Source: Pseudomonas sp. Irchel 3A7
Lineage (GTDB): Bacteria; Pseudomonadota; Gammaproteobacteria; Pseudomonadales; Pseudomonadaceae
Assembly: GCF_900187565.1 (NCBI RefSeq)
Contig: NZ_FYED01000017.1
Location: 1 to 64,000, forward strand
Reading direction: 5' to 3'
Length of the DNA stretch: 64,000 bases
In this document: one piece after another, positions 1-8,202 of the stretch
Layout: every line of letters begins with the position of its first letter
Numbering within the stretch: position 1 is the stretch's first letter
Notes under the pieces: model-generated
The model's database searches: none
Seen by the model: the letters and a program-made list of their open reading frames with translations, nothing else
Told to the model about the DNA's origin: nothing
Made by a program: the position numbers and the translations under genes

Positions 1-83
1 AAGCGGTTATTTTCAGAAGTTTTCAAAGAATCCTTTGTAACTTCAACCACTTGCGCTTTCGATCTCTCGTCAGCGGGAGGCGA

Positions 84-111
84 ATTCTACAGCGTTACTC
101 GCTGCTGTCAA
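84..111 (-). promoter_or_regulatory. rRNA-type sigma-70 promoter, proximal
   Basis: Read on the minus strand, there is a perfect -35 TTGACA (106-111), a 16-bp spacer and a -10 TAGAAT (84-89), followed by a GC-rich discriminator. It points left out of the window. The downstream stretch to position 1 resembles the leader of Pseudomonas rRNA operons as I remember it. The rRNA genes themselves are not in the window, so the assignment is inference. Confidence 0.75.
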
Positions 112-229
112 CACCTCTTTTTCAACTCCCTTTCGGCTTCGATGATCTGAAGCAACCTGCTGCCGAAAACTGCGTAACTCATTGTTTACCAAGGAGTTTT
201 CCGTTTCGACTGCGCCGGAAGTGGGGCGA

Positions 230-257
230 ATTATAGACACCTGAGATCTGCCGTCAA
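230..257 (-). promoter_or_regulatory. rRNA-type sigma-70 promoter, distal
   Basis: Minus strand: -35 TTGACG (252-257), a 16-bp spacer, a perfect -10 TATAAT (230-235), then a GC-rich discriminator of the kind that makes promoters sensitive to ppGpp/DksA. It lies directly after the msrQ stop codon and about 146 bp upstream of the second promoter with the same spacing. Tandem promoters with GC discriminators are typical of rRNA operons. Confidence 0.72.
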
Positions 258-264
258 CCACTTA

Positions 265-885
265 TTACGCTTTTTTGGCAGAAGAGGCCTTTTTAGCCAC
301 CAAACGCGGGATGCGCCGGGTTACGGGTGGCAGACGCAACACTAATAGCAACGCGCCGATACCGGCATAGATAGACCACTCCTTCAAATCGGCGCGCACA
401 ATCCAGAGCATATGCAGCAACCCAAGGCCGAGAACCAGATAAGCCAGACGATGCAGCTTTTTCCAGCGCGACCCCAAACGCCGCTGACTGTATCGATTGG
501 AAGTCGCTGCCAACGCCAGCAAACACAGAAACCCCAACGCCCCGACAATAATGTAGGGACGCTTGCCCAGCTCGACGCCCAGTTGCGACCAGTCGAACCC
601 AAGGATGAATGCCAGATAGGCACTCAAATGCAGAACTACATAAGCGAAACACCACAAACCCAGCTGCCGCCGAACCGCAATCCACCCAGCCCACCCCGTG
701 AGCTTCTGCAGCGGCGTCATACTTAATGTAATAAGCAGCAGAACAAGCGTCCCCAAGCCCAACCGGTCAACCAGTACCTTGCCCGGATCAGGCCCGAGCA
801 CATCCTCCCACGCTTGATACAACCAAAGCAGAGGCCAGATCGCCGCAGCGACGAAAACGCCAATACGCCAGAGTCGATATCGCAT
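265..885 (-). CDS. msrQ: MsrQ, haem-binding membrane subunit of the MsrPQ system
   Basis: A 206-residue inner-membrane protein of the YedZ/ferric reductase-like family. It passes electrons from the quinone pool through b-type haem to periplasmic MsrP, which repairs oxidised methionine in envelope proteins. The sequence shows about six hydrophobic segments with conserved histidines in them (such as VVLHLSAYLAF and WKKLHRLAYLVLGLGLLH) and a basic C-terminus. The start codon overlaps the msrP stop as TGATG, so the two are translationally coupled. Length is normal for the family. Confidence 0.93.
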   Translation of the reverse strand: MRYRLWRIGVFVAAAIWPLLWLYQAWEDVLGPDPGKVLVDRLGLGTLVLLLITLSMTPLQKLTGWAGWIAVRRQLGLWCFAYVVLHLSAYLAFILGFDWSQLGVELGKRPYIIVGALGFLCLLALAATSNRYSQRRLGSRWKKLHRLAYLVLGLGLLHMLWIVRADLKEWSIYAGIGALLLVLRLPPVTRRIPRLVAKKASSAKKA

Positions 886-1898
886 CAGTAGTTCTTCCGA
901 AGATCGAGCCCTGTATAGAGAGAAGCGACTTCATCGGCATAACCATTGAACATTTGCGTGTCACGCACATTCGGCTTGAACAGACCACTCGGCAAGCGCC
1001 GTTCGCGAGCCTGAGTCCAGCGTGGATGATCAACCTCAGGGTTCACATTCGCATAGAAGCCATACTCGTTCGAAGCGATACTCTGCCAGGTGGTTTTTGG
1101 CTGCTCACTCACCAGACTGATCCGCACGATGGACTTGATGCTCTTGAATCCGTATTTCCACGGCACCACCAAACGCAGTGGCGCCCCGTTCTGATTGGGT
1201 AACTCACGCCCGTACATTCCCACTGCCAGAATCGCCAAGGGGTTCATCGCCTCATCAAGGCGCAACCCTTCTACATAGGGCCAATCGATCAAGGCGAACC
1301 CCGAGCGCTGCCCCGGCATGCTCTTGGGATCTTCAAGCGTTTCGAAGCGAATGAATCTGGCTTTTGAAGTGGGCTCTACCTGATTGAGCAACGCCGAAAT
1401 GGGGAAACCTATCCATGGAATGACCATCGACCAGGCCTCCACGCAACGGAGGCGGTAAATGCGCTCCTCCAGTTGATAAGGCCTCATGAAGTCTTCCAGT
1501 GCGTAGCGCCCCGGCTTACCCACTTCGCCATCCACCACCACAGTCCATGGCTCAGTCTTCAGCGCACCGGCATTGGCAGCCGGATCGCCCTTGTCGGTAC
1601 CGAATTCATAGAAGTTGTTGTAGTGGGTTGCATCCTTGAACGGCGTAATCGCCTCATCCTTGACGTTAACCGCCCCCCACTTGATCGAGGGAAGCTTTTC
1701 GCTGAACCACGAAGGCGCCTTGCCAGGCTCGACACCTGCATATCGCGCCGCATCATCAGCGTCCGCCCAACGCGGCAGACTACTCATGGCCAAGCCGGCA
1801 ACGGCGACACCCAATACATTGCGTCGAGAAAGGTAGATGGATTCAGGTGTGACATCCGACTCATGGCAGTCGGATGCCTTGGGGACTTTGATCAGCAT
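885..1898 (-). CDS. msrP: MsrP, periplasmic molybdopterin methionine sulfoxide reductase
   Basis: Catalytic subunit of the MsrPQ envelope repair system; it reduces methionine sulfoxide on periplasmic proteins using a mononuclear Mo-molybdopterin centre. The 337-residue product has a twin-arginine signal (LSRRNVLG, Arg25-Arg26) for folded export and the molybdenum-ligating cysteine in RLRCVEAWS (Cys152). The fold matches the YedY family over its full length. It is followed directly by msrQ, and 59 bp separate it from pssA upstream, so read-through from pssA is possible. Confidence 0.95.
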   Translation of the reverse strand: MLIKVPKASDCHESDVTPESIYLSRRNVLGVAVAGLAMSSLPRWADADDAARYAGVEPGKAPSWFSEKLPSIKWGAVNVKDEAITPFKDATHYNNFYEFGTDKGDPAANAGALKTEPWTVVVDGEVGKPGRYALEDFMRPYQLEERIYRLRCVEAWSMVIPWIGFPISALLNQVEPTSKARFIRFETLEDPKSMPGQRSGFALIDWPYVEGLRLDEAMNPLAILAVGMYGRELPNQNGAPLRLVVPWKYGFKSIKSIVRISLVSEQPKTTWQSIASNEYGFYANVNPEVDHPRWTQARERRLPSGLFKPNVRDTQMFNGYADEVASLYTGLDLRKNY

Positions 1899-1957
1899 GA
1901 CTACTCCGCAGCATTGGAGAACAGATGCACCAACTGCGGAGTATGAGGGAAATTACA

Positions 1958-2815
1958 TCACTCGGCGCTTTTGCGCCGACGAAGATGTAACAAGTATTGC
2001 ACCGGCCCGGATGCTGCGTAGGCGAGGAAAACCAGCAGCAGAATGCGTGGCGGATCACTGAACACTACCGCGAACACCAAAACCACGGCGAGGATCGCCA
2101 CGAATGGCACGCGCCCTTTCAGATCCAGCTCCTTGAAGCTGTTGTACTTGATGTTGCTGACCATCAGCATACCCGCTGCCGCGACCATCAGCGCCACCAG
2201 GAAAGACATCTTGGAACCCTGAATGCCGTAATCGCTGAACGCCCAGACAATTCCCGCCACCACGCCAGCGGCAGCCGGGCTGGCCAGACCAATGAAGTAG
2301 CGCTTGTCGGCCGTGCCGACCTGGGTATTGAAACGCGCCAGGCGTAACGCCGCACCCGCTACATAGATGAAGGCGACCATCCAGCCGACCTTGCCCATGT
2401 CGCCCAAGGCCCAGCCAAACGCCAGCAGCGCCGGCGCCACGCCGAAAGCAACCATATCCGATAGCGAGTCATACTCGGCACCGAAGGCACTCTGGGTATT
2501 GGTCATGCGGGCGACACGGCCATCGAGGCCATCGAGCACCATGGCGACAAAAATTGCGATGGCGGCAAACGCAAAATACTTGCTCGCACCAATCGAATCA
2601 CCCGCACTCAAGGCACTCTGGGCGCTCATGGAATTGATGATGGAGTAGAACCCTGCGAACAGGTTCGCAGTGGTGAACAGATTCGGCAGAAGATAGATAC
2701 CACGATGCCGGACTTTACGGCCTTCAGCGTCATGCCCTTCTTCGACATGTTCATCGATGGGCAGCAGGCTTTCGGCGTCAGAAGCCTGTTTTGGCTCTTC
2801 GGGACGTTCGCTCAT
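1958..2815 (-). CDS. pssA: CDP-diacylglycerol--serine O-phosphatidyltransferase
   Basis: Makes phosphatidylserine from CDP-diacylglycerol and serine in the inner membrane, the first committed step to phosphatidylethanolamine. The 285-residue protein has an acidic N-terminus, many membrane segments and the CDP-alcohol phosphotransferase signature beginning DGLDGRVAR (Asp95) and ending GAEYDSLSD. The reading frame runs open to 2995, but the start chosen (MSERPEEP at 2815) is where family similarity begins. The longer version would run into the ilvC terminator region. It lies downstream of ilvC on the same strand. Confidence 0.93.
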   Translation of the reverse strand: MSERPEEPKQASDAESLLPIDEHVEEGHDAEGRKVRHRGIYLLPNLFTTANLFAGFYSIINSMSAQSALSAGDSIGASKYFAFAAIAIFVAMVLDGLDGRVARMTNTQSAFGAEYDSLSDMVAFGVAPALLAFGWALGDMGKVGWMVAFIYVAGAALRLARFNTQVGTADKRYFIGLASPAAAGVVAGIVWAFSDYGIQGSKMSFLVALMVAAAGMLMVSNIKYNSFKELDLKGRVPFVAILAVVLVFAVVFSDPPRILLLVFLAYAASGPVQYLLHLRRRKSAE

Positions 2816-2913
2816 GGACAATACCTTGCAACGGGATGGAAAGTTTCGACAGATGTCTGCAACGCCGGTTCGCACCGCAAACGATGCAGCTTTATACCAG
2901 AACCGGCCCTCCA

Positions 2914-2947
2914 AACGAAAAAACGCGGCCTGGGCCGCGTTTTTCGT
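2914..2947 (-). terminator. Intrinsic terminator of ilvC
   Basis: A GC-rich stem ACGCGGCC/GGCCGCGT with a two-base loop (2922-2940), flanked by A and T tracts on both sides so it can work in either direction. It sits 14 bp after the ilvC stop codon and separates the ilv operon from pssA. Confidence 0.88.
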
Positions 2948-2960
2948 ACAAGTGTCAGAC

Positions 2961-3977
2961 TTAGTTTTTAGCTTTGTCGACGATCTTGTTGGCACCGATC
3001 CACGGCATCATGGAGCGCAGTTGCTCGCCGATGATTTCGATACCGTGAGAAGCGTTGTTACGACGCTTGGCGGTCATCGAAGGATAGCCGGTAGCACCTT
3101 CGCTGATGAACATCTTGGCGTATTCGCCGTCCTGAATACGTTTCAGGGCGTTGCGCATGGCCTGACGGGATTCGGCGTTGATGACTTCCGGACCGGTCAC
3201 GTACTCGCCGTACTCGGCGTTGTTGGAGATCGAGTAGTTCATGTTGGCGATACCGCCTTCGTACATGAGGTCGACGATCAGCTTCAGTTCGTGCAGGCAT
3301 TCGAAGTAGGCCATTTCCGGCGCGTAGCCAGCTTCAACCAGGGTTTCAAAACCGGCTTTTACCAGCTCGACGGTACCGCCGCACAGAACGGCTTGTTCGC
3401 CGAACAGGTCGGTTTCAGTCTCGTCCTTGAAGGTGGTTTCGATGATGCCGGTGCGACCGCCACCCACGCCAGCAGCGTAGGACAGCGCAACGTTTTTGGC
3501 GTTGCCGGAAGCGTCCTGATAGATAGCGATCAGGTCAGGGATACCGCCGCCCTTCACGAATTCGGAACGTACGGTGTGGCCTGGAGCCTTCGGCGCGATC
3601 ATGATCACGTCGAGGTCAGCGCGCGGCACAACCTGGTTGTAGTGGATCGCGAAGCCGTGGGAGAAGGCCAGGGTGGCGCCCTTCTTGATGTTCGGCTCGA
3701 TTTCGTTCTTGTACAGGGAGGACTGGAACTCGTCCGGGGTCAGGATCATGACCAGGTCGGCAGCCGCAACAGCGGAAGCAACGTCAGTCACTTTCAGGCC
3801 GTGTGCTTCGGCCTTGGCAACAGTGGCCGAGCCTTTACGCAGACCAACGGTAACGTCAACGCCGGAGTCTTTCAGGTTGCACGCTTGAGCGTGGCCCTGG
3901 GAGCCGTAACCGATGATGGCAACTTTCTTGCCCTGGATGATCGACAGGTCGCAGTCTTTATCGTAGAAAACTTTCAT
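2961..3977 (-). CDS. ilvC: Ketol-acid reductoisomerase (NADP+)
   Basis: Converts acetolactate or acetohydroxybutyrate to the dihydroxy acids of valine, leucine and isoleucine synthesis, using NADPH and Mg2+. The 338-residue length identifies a class I (short) enzyme. The Rossmann loop GYGSQGHAQ (about residues 24-32) is followed by a knotted helical C-terminal domain with the metal-binding acidic residues (EVAYFECLHELKLIVD-like segment near residue 225). It is the third gene of ilvI-ilvH-ilvC, 48 bp after ilvH, and ends at a clear terminator. Confidence 0.98.
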   Translation of the reverse strand: MKVFYDKDCDLSIIQGKKVAIIGYGSQGHAQACNLKDSGVDVTVGLRKGSATVAKAEAHGLKVTDVASAVAAADLVMILTPDEFQSSLYKNEIEPNIKKGATLAFSHGFAIHYNQVVPRADLDVIMIAPKAPGHTVRSEFVKGGGIPDLIAIYQDASGNAKNVALSYAAGVGGGRTGIIETTFKDETETDLFGEQAVLCGGTVELVKAGFETLVEAGYAPEMAYFECLHELKLIVDLMYEGGIANMNYSISNNAEYGEYVTGPEVINAESRQAMRNALKRIQDGEYAKMFISEGATGYPSMTAKRRNNASHGIEIIGEQLRSMMPWIGANKIVDKAKN

Positions 3978-4025
3978 GAATTTCCCCTATATATCCAGGC
4001 CGTTCAGGCCATTCGCTAATTTGGT

Positions 4026-4514
4026 TTAGATGCTGAGTACTTTGTCGCCGCGGGCAATCCCGGTGACGCCACTGCGGACGGTCTCCAGAATCGAAGCGGT
4101 GCCGATGGACTGGATGAAGCTGTCGAGCTTGTCGCTGGTACCGGTCAATTGAACGGTATACACGCTGGCGCTGACATCGACGATCTGCCCACGGTAAATA
4201 TCGGTAGTGCGTTTGATCTCGGCACGCTGGGCACCGGTGGCTTTGACCTTGACCAGCATCAGTTCGCGCTCGATATGAGCACTTTCCGACAAGTCGACCA
4301 ATTTGACCACTTCGATCAGTTTGTTCAGGTTCTTGGTGATCTGCTCGATGATTTCATCATGGCCCACCGTGGTCAGCGTGAGACGCGACAGAGTCGGGTC
4401 TTCCGTTGGCGCCACGGTCAGGCTTTCGATGTTGTAGTTGCGCTGCGAGAACAGGCCGACTACACGAGACAGAGCGCCAGGTTCGTTTTCCAGAAGCAAG
4501 GAAATAATGTGCCG
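4026..4514 (-). CDS. ilvH: Acetolactate synthase small (regulatory) subunit
   Basis: Regulatory subunit of acetohydroxyacid synthase; it activates the large subunit and confers valine feedback inhibition. The 162-residue protein starts MRHIISLLLENEPGALSRVV, a canonical N-terminal ACT domain, followed by the small-subunit C-terminal domain. The frame is open further upstream, but the start at 4514 matches the family N-terminus and lies 5 bp after the ilvI stop, which suggests translational coupling. Confidence 0.97.
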   Translation of the reverse strand, partial: RHIISLLLENEPGALSRVVGLFSQRNYNIESLTVAPTEDPTLSRLTLTTVGHDEIIEQITKNLNKLIEVVKLVDLSESAHIERELMLVKVKATGAQRAEIKRTTDIYRGQIVDVSASVYTVQLTGTSDKLDSFIQSIGTASILETVRSGVTGIARGDKVLSI

Positions 4515-4519
4515 CATGA

Positions 4520-6244
4520 TTAAGTACGCTCCGTCTTGCTCAGCCACATATCGCGCATGGAGCCGTCTTTGATCTGCATCGGGTAGACGTGCTCACTGGT
4601 GTCGACCGAAATATCGATGACCACCAGGCGATCTTTCATGGCGAACGCTTCTTCCATCTTCGACTTCAAGTCTTTCGAGTCGGTGATGCGCACGCCGACG
4701 TGACCATAGGCCTCTGCCAGCTTGACGAAGTCAGGCAACGACTCCATGTAGGAATGCGAGTGACGACTGCCGTAACTCATGTCTTGCCACTGGCGAACCA
4801 TGCCCAGCACACCGTTGTTCAGGATGACGATCTTGACCGGCAAACCGTATTGCAGGCAGGTCGACAGTTCCTGAATGTTCATCTGGATGCTGCCTTCGCC
4901 CGTCACGCAAGCGACATCATCATCCGGAAAGCTCAACTTGATGCCCATGGCCGCCGGAAAACCGAAGCCCATGGTGCCCAGGCCGCCAGAGTTGATCCAG
5001 CGGTTAGGCTTGTTGAACTTGTAGTACTGCGCCGCAAACATTTGGTGCTGACCAACGTCGGAGGCGACAAAGGCATCGCCCTTGGTCACTTCGCACAAGG
5101 TTTCGATCACGGCCTGCGGCTTGATGACACTACCGTCGCCCTTGTCATAAGGGAACAGACCACGGTCACCGCGCCACTCATCAACCTGCTTCCACCAACT
5201 GGCAACAGATTCCTTGTTCGGGGTCTCGCCGATTTCCTTGAGGATCGCGACCATTTCGGTCAAAACGCTCTCGACCGGGCCAACGATAGGCACGTCAGCC
5301 TTGATGGTCTTGGAAATCGAAGCAGGGTCGATGTCGATATGAATGATCTTGGCGTTCGGGCAGAACTTCGATGCGCCGTTGATTACACGGTCGTCGAAAC
5401 GCGCACCGACAGCCAGGATCACGTCAGCATGGTGCATCGCCAGGTTGGCGGTGTAGCTGCCATGCATGCCGAGCATGCCGATGAACTGACGATCGGTCCC
5501 AGGGTAGCCACCCAGCCCCATCAGGGTATTGGTCACTGGCAGATTGAGCATTTTTGCCAATTCGGTGAGCGGCGCGGAGCCGTTGCCGAGAATCACACCA
5601 CCACCGGAATACAGAACGGGACGTTTGGCCGCCAGTAGCATTTCCGCTGCTTTGCGGATTTGACCGGAATGACCGCGAACGGCCGGACTGTAGGAGCGCA
5701 GCTTGGCTTTTTTCGGGAAGACGTATTCGAACTTCTCGGCCGGGTTGGTCATGTCTTTCGGGATATCGACAACGACCGGACCAGGACGACCGGATTGCGC
5801 CAGGTAGAAAGCTTTCTTCATGACTTCCGGGATTTCCGACGCGTGTTTGATCATGAAGCTGTGTTTCACGATCGGCCGGGAGATACCGATCATGTCGGTT
5901 TCCTGGAATGCGTCGGTACCTACCATGGTGCTCGGCACCTGGCCGGAAATGACCACCATCGGAATGGAGTCCATGTAGGCCGTGGCGATACCGGTGATAG
6001 CGTTGGTTGCGCCCGGGCCGGAAGTCACCAGAACCACGCCGGCCTTGCCGGTGGCACGGGCGTAGCCGTCAGCCATATGGGTCGCAGCCTGCTCGTGACG
6101 AACCAGAATGTGAGTCACTTCCGGTTCTTTGAACAGGGCATCGTAGACATGAAGAAGAGCACCACCCGGGTACCCGTAGATATATTTGACGCCTTCGTCA
6201 CGCAAGAAGCGGACGAGCATCTCACCGCCAGATAAAAGCTCCAC
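4520..6244 (-). CDS. ilvI: Acetolactate synthase large (catalytic) subunit
   Basis: Thiamine-diphosphate enzyme that condenses two pyruvates, or pyruvate with 2-oxobutyrate, opening branched-chain amino acid synthesis. The catalytic glutamate lies in VRHEQAATHMADG (Glu51) and the ThDP motif in GEGSIQMNIQELSTC. This gives 574 residues from a GTG at 6244, which has an AGAGG ribosome site at proper distance. A second GTG at 6253 would put that site against the start codon, so it is less likely. The gene is also called ilvB in Pseudomonas annotations. Confidence 0.96.
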   Translation of the reverse strand: MELLSGGEMLVRFLRDEGVKYIYGYPGGALLHVYDALFKEPEVTHILVRHEQAATHMADGYARATGKAGVVLVTSGPGATNAITGIATAYMDSIPMVVISGQVPSTMVGTDAFQETDMIGISRPIVKHSFMIKHASEIPEVMKKAFYLAQSGRPGPVVVDIPKDMTNPAEKFEYVFPKKAKLRSYSPAVRGHSGQIRKAAEMLLAAKRPVLYSGGGVILGNGSAPLTELAKMLNLPVTNTLMGLGGYPGTDRQFIGMLGMHGSYTANLAMHHADVILAVGARFDDRVINGASKFCPNAKIIHIDIDPASISKTIKADVPIVGPVESVLTEMVAILKEIGETPNKESVASWWKQVDEWRGDRGLFPYDKGDGSVIKPQAVIETLCEVTKGDAFVASDVGQHQMFAAQYYKFNKPNRWINSGGLGTMGFGFPAAMGIKLSFPDDDVACVTGEGSIQMNIQELSTCLQYGLPVKIVILNNGVLGMVRQWQDMSYGSRHSHSYMESLPDFVKLAEAYGHVGVRITDSKDLKSKMEEAFAMKDRLVVIDISVDTSEHVYPMQIKDGSMRDMWLSKTERT

Positions 6245-6643
6245 GTTGCTCACCTCTAAAACGCCAGAATACCGCCCACGAAAATGGGACGGGTCTTAAT
6301 AGGTTTACTTCTCAGCAGAGCATGAGCGACGGTGGTCGCCGACTACGTCAGCACTGACTGAGCAAGTATTGGGATCGTCCCAAGTGTTGCGGGCCTTTCC
6401 CACCCAGCGCGAGGTAACGCGTTGCGGGTGTAACAGGTCGGCGCGGATGTGCGCCTCATGATCTGCTGAGTGGGTCTGCTTCTGGCAGTCCCTCTACAGC
6501 GGACTTTGGATTCTTCTGTTTCGTCCCCTGCAAGTCAAGTCGTCTATGTGCTTTATTGAACTAAGCACATGAGAAAGCAAGAAAAAATCGTGAAACATCA
6601 AGTGTGTTAGCTTCAATTGCGCAACCCGAGACAAGGAAATGAC
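6245..6643. promoter_or_regulatory. ilv leader and divergent promoter region
   Basis: A 399-bp gap between divergent ilvI and the DUF4124 gene. On the minus strand there is a TTGACT-like -35 near 6533-6538, so a transcript may start about 250 bp or more before ilvI. The leader contains a 38-codon ORF (6343-6459) ending in a stretch with Ile, Ile, Leu, Val and Leu codons, and a later hairpin near 6265-6290. A perfect 8-bp inverted repeat (ATGTGCTT/AAGCACAT, 6546-6570) lies nearer the DUF4124 gene. Functions are inferred. Confidence 0.45.
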
Positions 6644-7066
6644 ATGCGAGCGTTCTTCCTGACCGCCGGCCTGCTGATTGGCCTGAGTCCTTTAAGCATG
6701 GCCGCACAGATTTACAAATGGGTCGACGCCCAGGGCGTTACCCATTTCGATGCGCAACCACCTTCAGGTCAGCAAGCCACTATTGTCGTGATGCCCTCCC
6801 CGTCCGCCGCCAAACCCGCCGCATTTTTGAACAGCGGCACGATTGGCGATCAACAGGCCATCGACAAAAAAGTCAAGAAGCAGGTCGCCAAGCAGCAAAC
6901 AGAGCTGAAAGTATTTTGCGAACAGGCGCGAACAAACCTGGCGCAGCTGCGGAACAATCCGCGGCTTAGAGAGGAAGTGGAGGGAGAACTGCGTCGACTC
7001 GACGACACTCAACGGCAGGAGCGCATAGGAGAAACGCAGAAACAGATCGCGGATAACTGCATGTAG
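6644..7066 (+). CDS. DUF4124 domain-containing exported protein
   Basis: A 140-residue predicted exported protein with signal peptide MRAFFLTAGLLIGLSPLSMA followed by the DUF4124 signature AQIYKWVDAQGVTHFDAQPP, then a Lys/Gln-rich helical C-terminus. Function is unknown for the family; it is envelope-located. The start at 6644 was preferred over an in-frame TTG at 6617 because it follows an AAGGAA ribosome site and begins the signal peptide. Confidence 0.82.
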   Translation: MRAFFLTAGLLIGLSPLSMAAQIYKWVDAQGVTHFDAQPPSGQQATIVVMPSPSAAKPAAFLNSGTIGDQQAIDKKVKKQVAKQQTELKVFCEQARTNLAQLRNNPRLREEVEGELRRLDDTQRQERIGETQKQIADNCM

Positions 7067-7070
7067 TCAC

Positions 7071-7108
7071 CTACAGGAGCCGCCCGGAGCAAGCTCGGCT
7101 CCTACAGG
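7071..7108. repeat. Short REP-like hairpin
   Basis: CTACAGGAGC ... GCTCCTACAG form an imperfect palindrome right after the DUF4124 gene and before yqcC, which converges on it. The outer arms match the GTAGGAGC ends of the larger REPINs at 32467 and 60637, but the centre is much shorter. It is probably a decayed REP copy and may act as a transcription stop between convergent genes. Confidence 0.6.
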
Positions 7109-7116
7109 AATCGGGG

Positions 7117-7452
7117 TCAGCGAGAAGCGGTGATCAGTTGATCGAACTCTTTGAGCAGCACTTGCAGCTGTCGATCCTTGCCCTGAACATTACGGGAGGC
7201 AAAGACCATTTCGGCCATCTCCTGAATCCCCGAAGCATTCGGCAAAGGCAGGTTCTGCTCAAGGATTGCTTTCATGCGCGGCAGAAAGATCCATTGCAGC
7301 CATTGCTCGAAGTCCAGCGTATCGACCGAAAACGGCTCAACGCTGGAGAGCGCCTCAGCGGATGGCGGGACATCATCCCACCATCCTTGCACCCGCAATT
7401 CACGCTCGATCAGCAGCAACTGCTCGGCAATCCTGGGAAAGCGGACATCCAT
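7117..7452 (-). CDS. YqcC family protein
   Basis: A 111-residue soluble protein of the YqcC family (DUF446), mainly helical, with WWDDVPPSAEALSSVEPFSVDTL and FEQWLQWIFLPRM as recognisable family segments. Function is not established; relatives often neighbour tRNA-modification genes. The ATG at 7452 overlaps the lpoP stop as TGATG, so it is probably co-translated at the end of mrcB-lpoP-yqcC. A GTG one codon earlier is possible. Confidence 0.85.
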   Translation of the reverse strand: MDVRFPRIAEQLLLIERELRVQGWWDDVPPSAEALSSVEPFSVDTLDFEQWLQWIFLPRMKAILEQNLPLPNASGIQEMAEMVFASRNVQGKDRQLQVLLKEFDQLITASR

Positions 7453-8186
7453 CACGACGAAACCTTTGCCTTCTGACGGGCCAATGCCGCGCCAGCGGAG
7501 TCGCCCTGCTTCTCACGTGCCTGGGCAATCAACTCCCACAGACTGGCCTGAAGCGCCGGACGACCATTGGCCAAAGTCAAACCACGACGCGCGAATTGCT
7601 CGGCCTGCGCGGCATCCCCTTGAGCCATGCGCACTTGCGCCAGGCGATAAAGCACCTGCGGTTCACGCGGGGCGACACGCTGGGCACGTTCGAGACTTGA
7701 AGAGGCACCGTTGAGATCACCACCCGCCTGTTGCTGCTGAGCAGTGGTCAACAGCGCCAGCACTGGACCGTCCAGTTGCTCATCGGCGGACAAACCACCG
7801 GAACTGGCCGACGGAATTCCGCTCGGCGTCGACGGCATGCTGTAGCTGCCCTGATTGATCGGTGCAGACTGCACCGGCGAGGTATCAATCGGTCCCGGCG
7901 TAATCGGGCCTGGGGTGATCGGCGTAGTGCTGATCGGCGTCGAAGTCGTTGCGCCGCCACCCGGCACCATCACGACCACACCGGTATCGCCTTGCGGAAT
8001 TTCCTGCACCTTCGCTTGTGCAGGACGCTTGACCGTCGAATGACGGAAACCTCCGTTCGCCGAGACCCTCTCACTATTGGAGACATTGGTGCCGGAGTCC
8101 ACAACCGGAATCGAGCCACGCTGTACGGAGGAGCAACCGCTGAGCAAAGCCACGGCGGTAACCGCTGGAATCAACCACTTGTTCAC
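7452..8186 (-). CDS. lpoP: TPR lipoprotein, probable PBP1b activator LpoP
   Basis: A 244-residue outer-membrane lipoprotein: the lipobox LLSGC gives an acylated Cys18, then a Pro/Ser/Thr-rich flexible linker (residues about 70-130) and tetratricopeptide-like helices to the C-terminus. In Pseudomonas a TPR lipoprotein encoded beside mrcB/ponB, LpoP, activates PBP1b in place of the enterobacterial LpoB. Gene position 16 bp after mrcB and architecture fit this. Starts at GTG with ribosome site AGAGGG. The linker length suits reaching across the periplasm. Confidence 0.85.
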   Translation of the reverse strand: MNKWLIPAVTAVALLSGCSSVQRGSIPVVDSGTNVSNSERVSANGGFRHSTVKRPAQAKVQEIPQGDTGVVVMVPGGGATTSTPISTTPITPGPITPGPIDTSPVQSAPINQGSYSMPSTPSGIPSASSGGLSADEQLDGPVLALLTTAQQQQAGGDLNGASSSLERAQRVAPREPQVLYRLAQVRMAQGDAAQAEQFARRGLTLANGRPALQASLWELIAQAREKQGDSAGAALARQKAKVSS

Positions 8187-8202
8187 TTGAAACCCTCTTT
8201 GC

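Noticed and set aside
2757..4019. A 420-codon plus-strand ORF over ilvC
   Set aside because: It mirrors the highly conserved minus-strand ilvC frame; long antisense ORFs are expected in GC-rich DNA.
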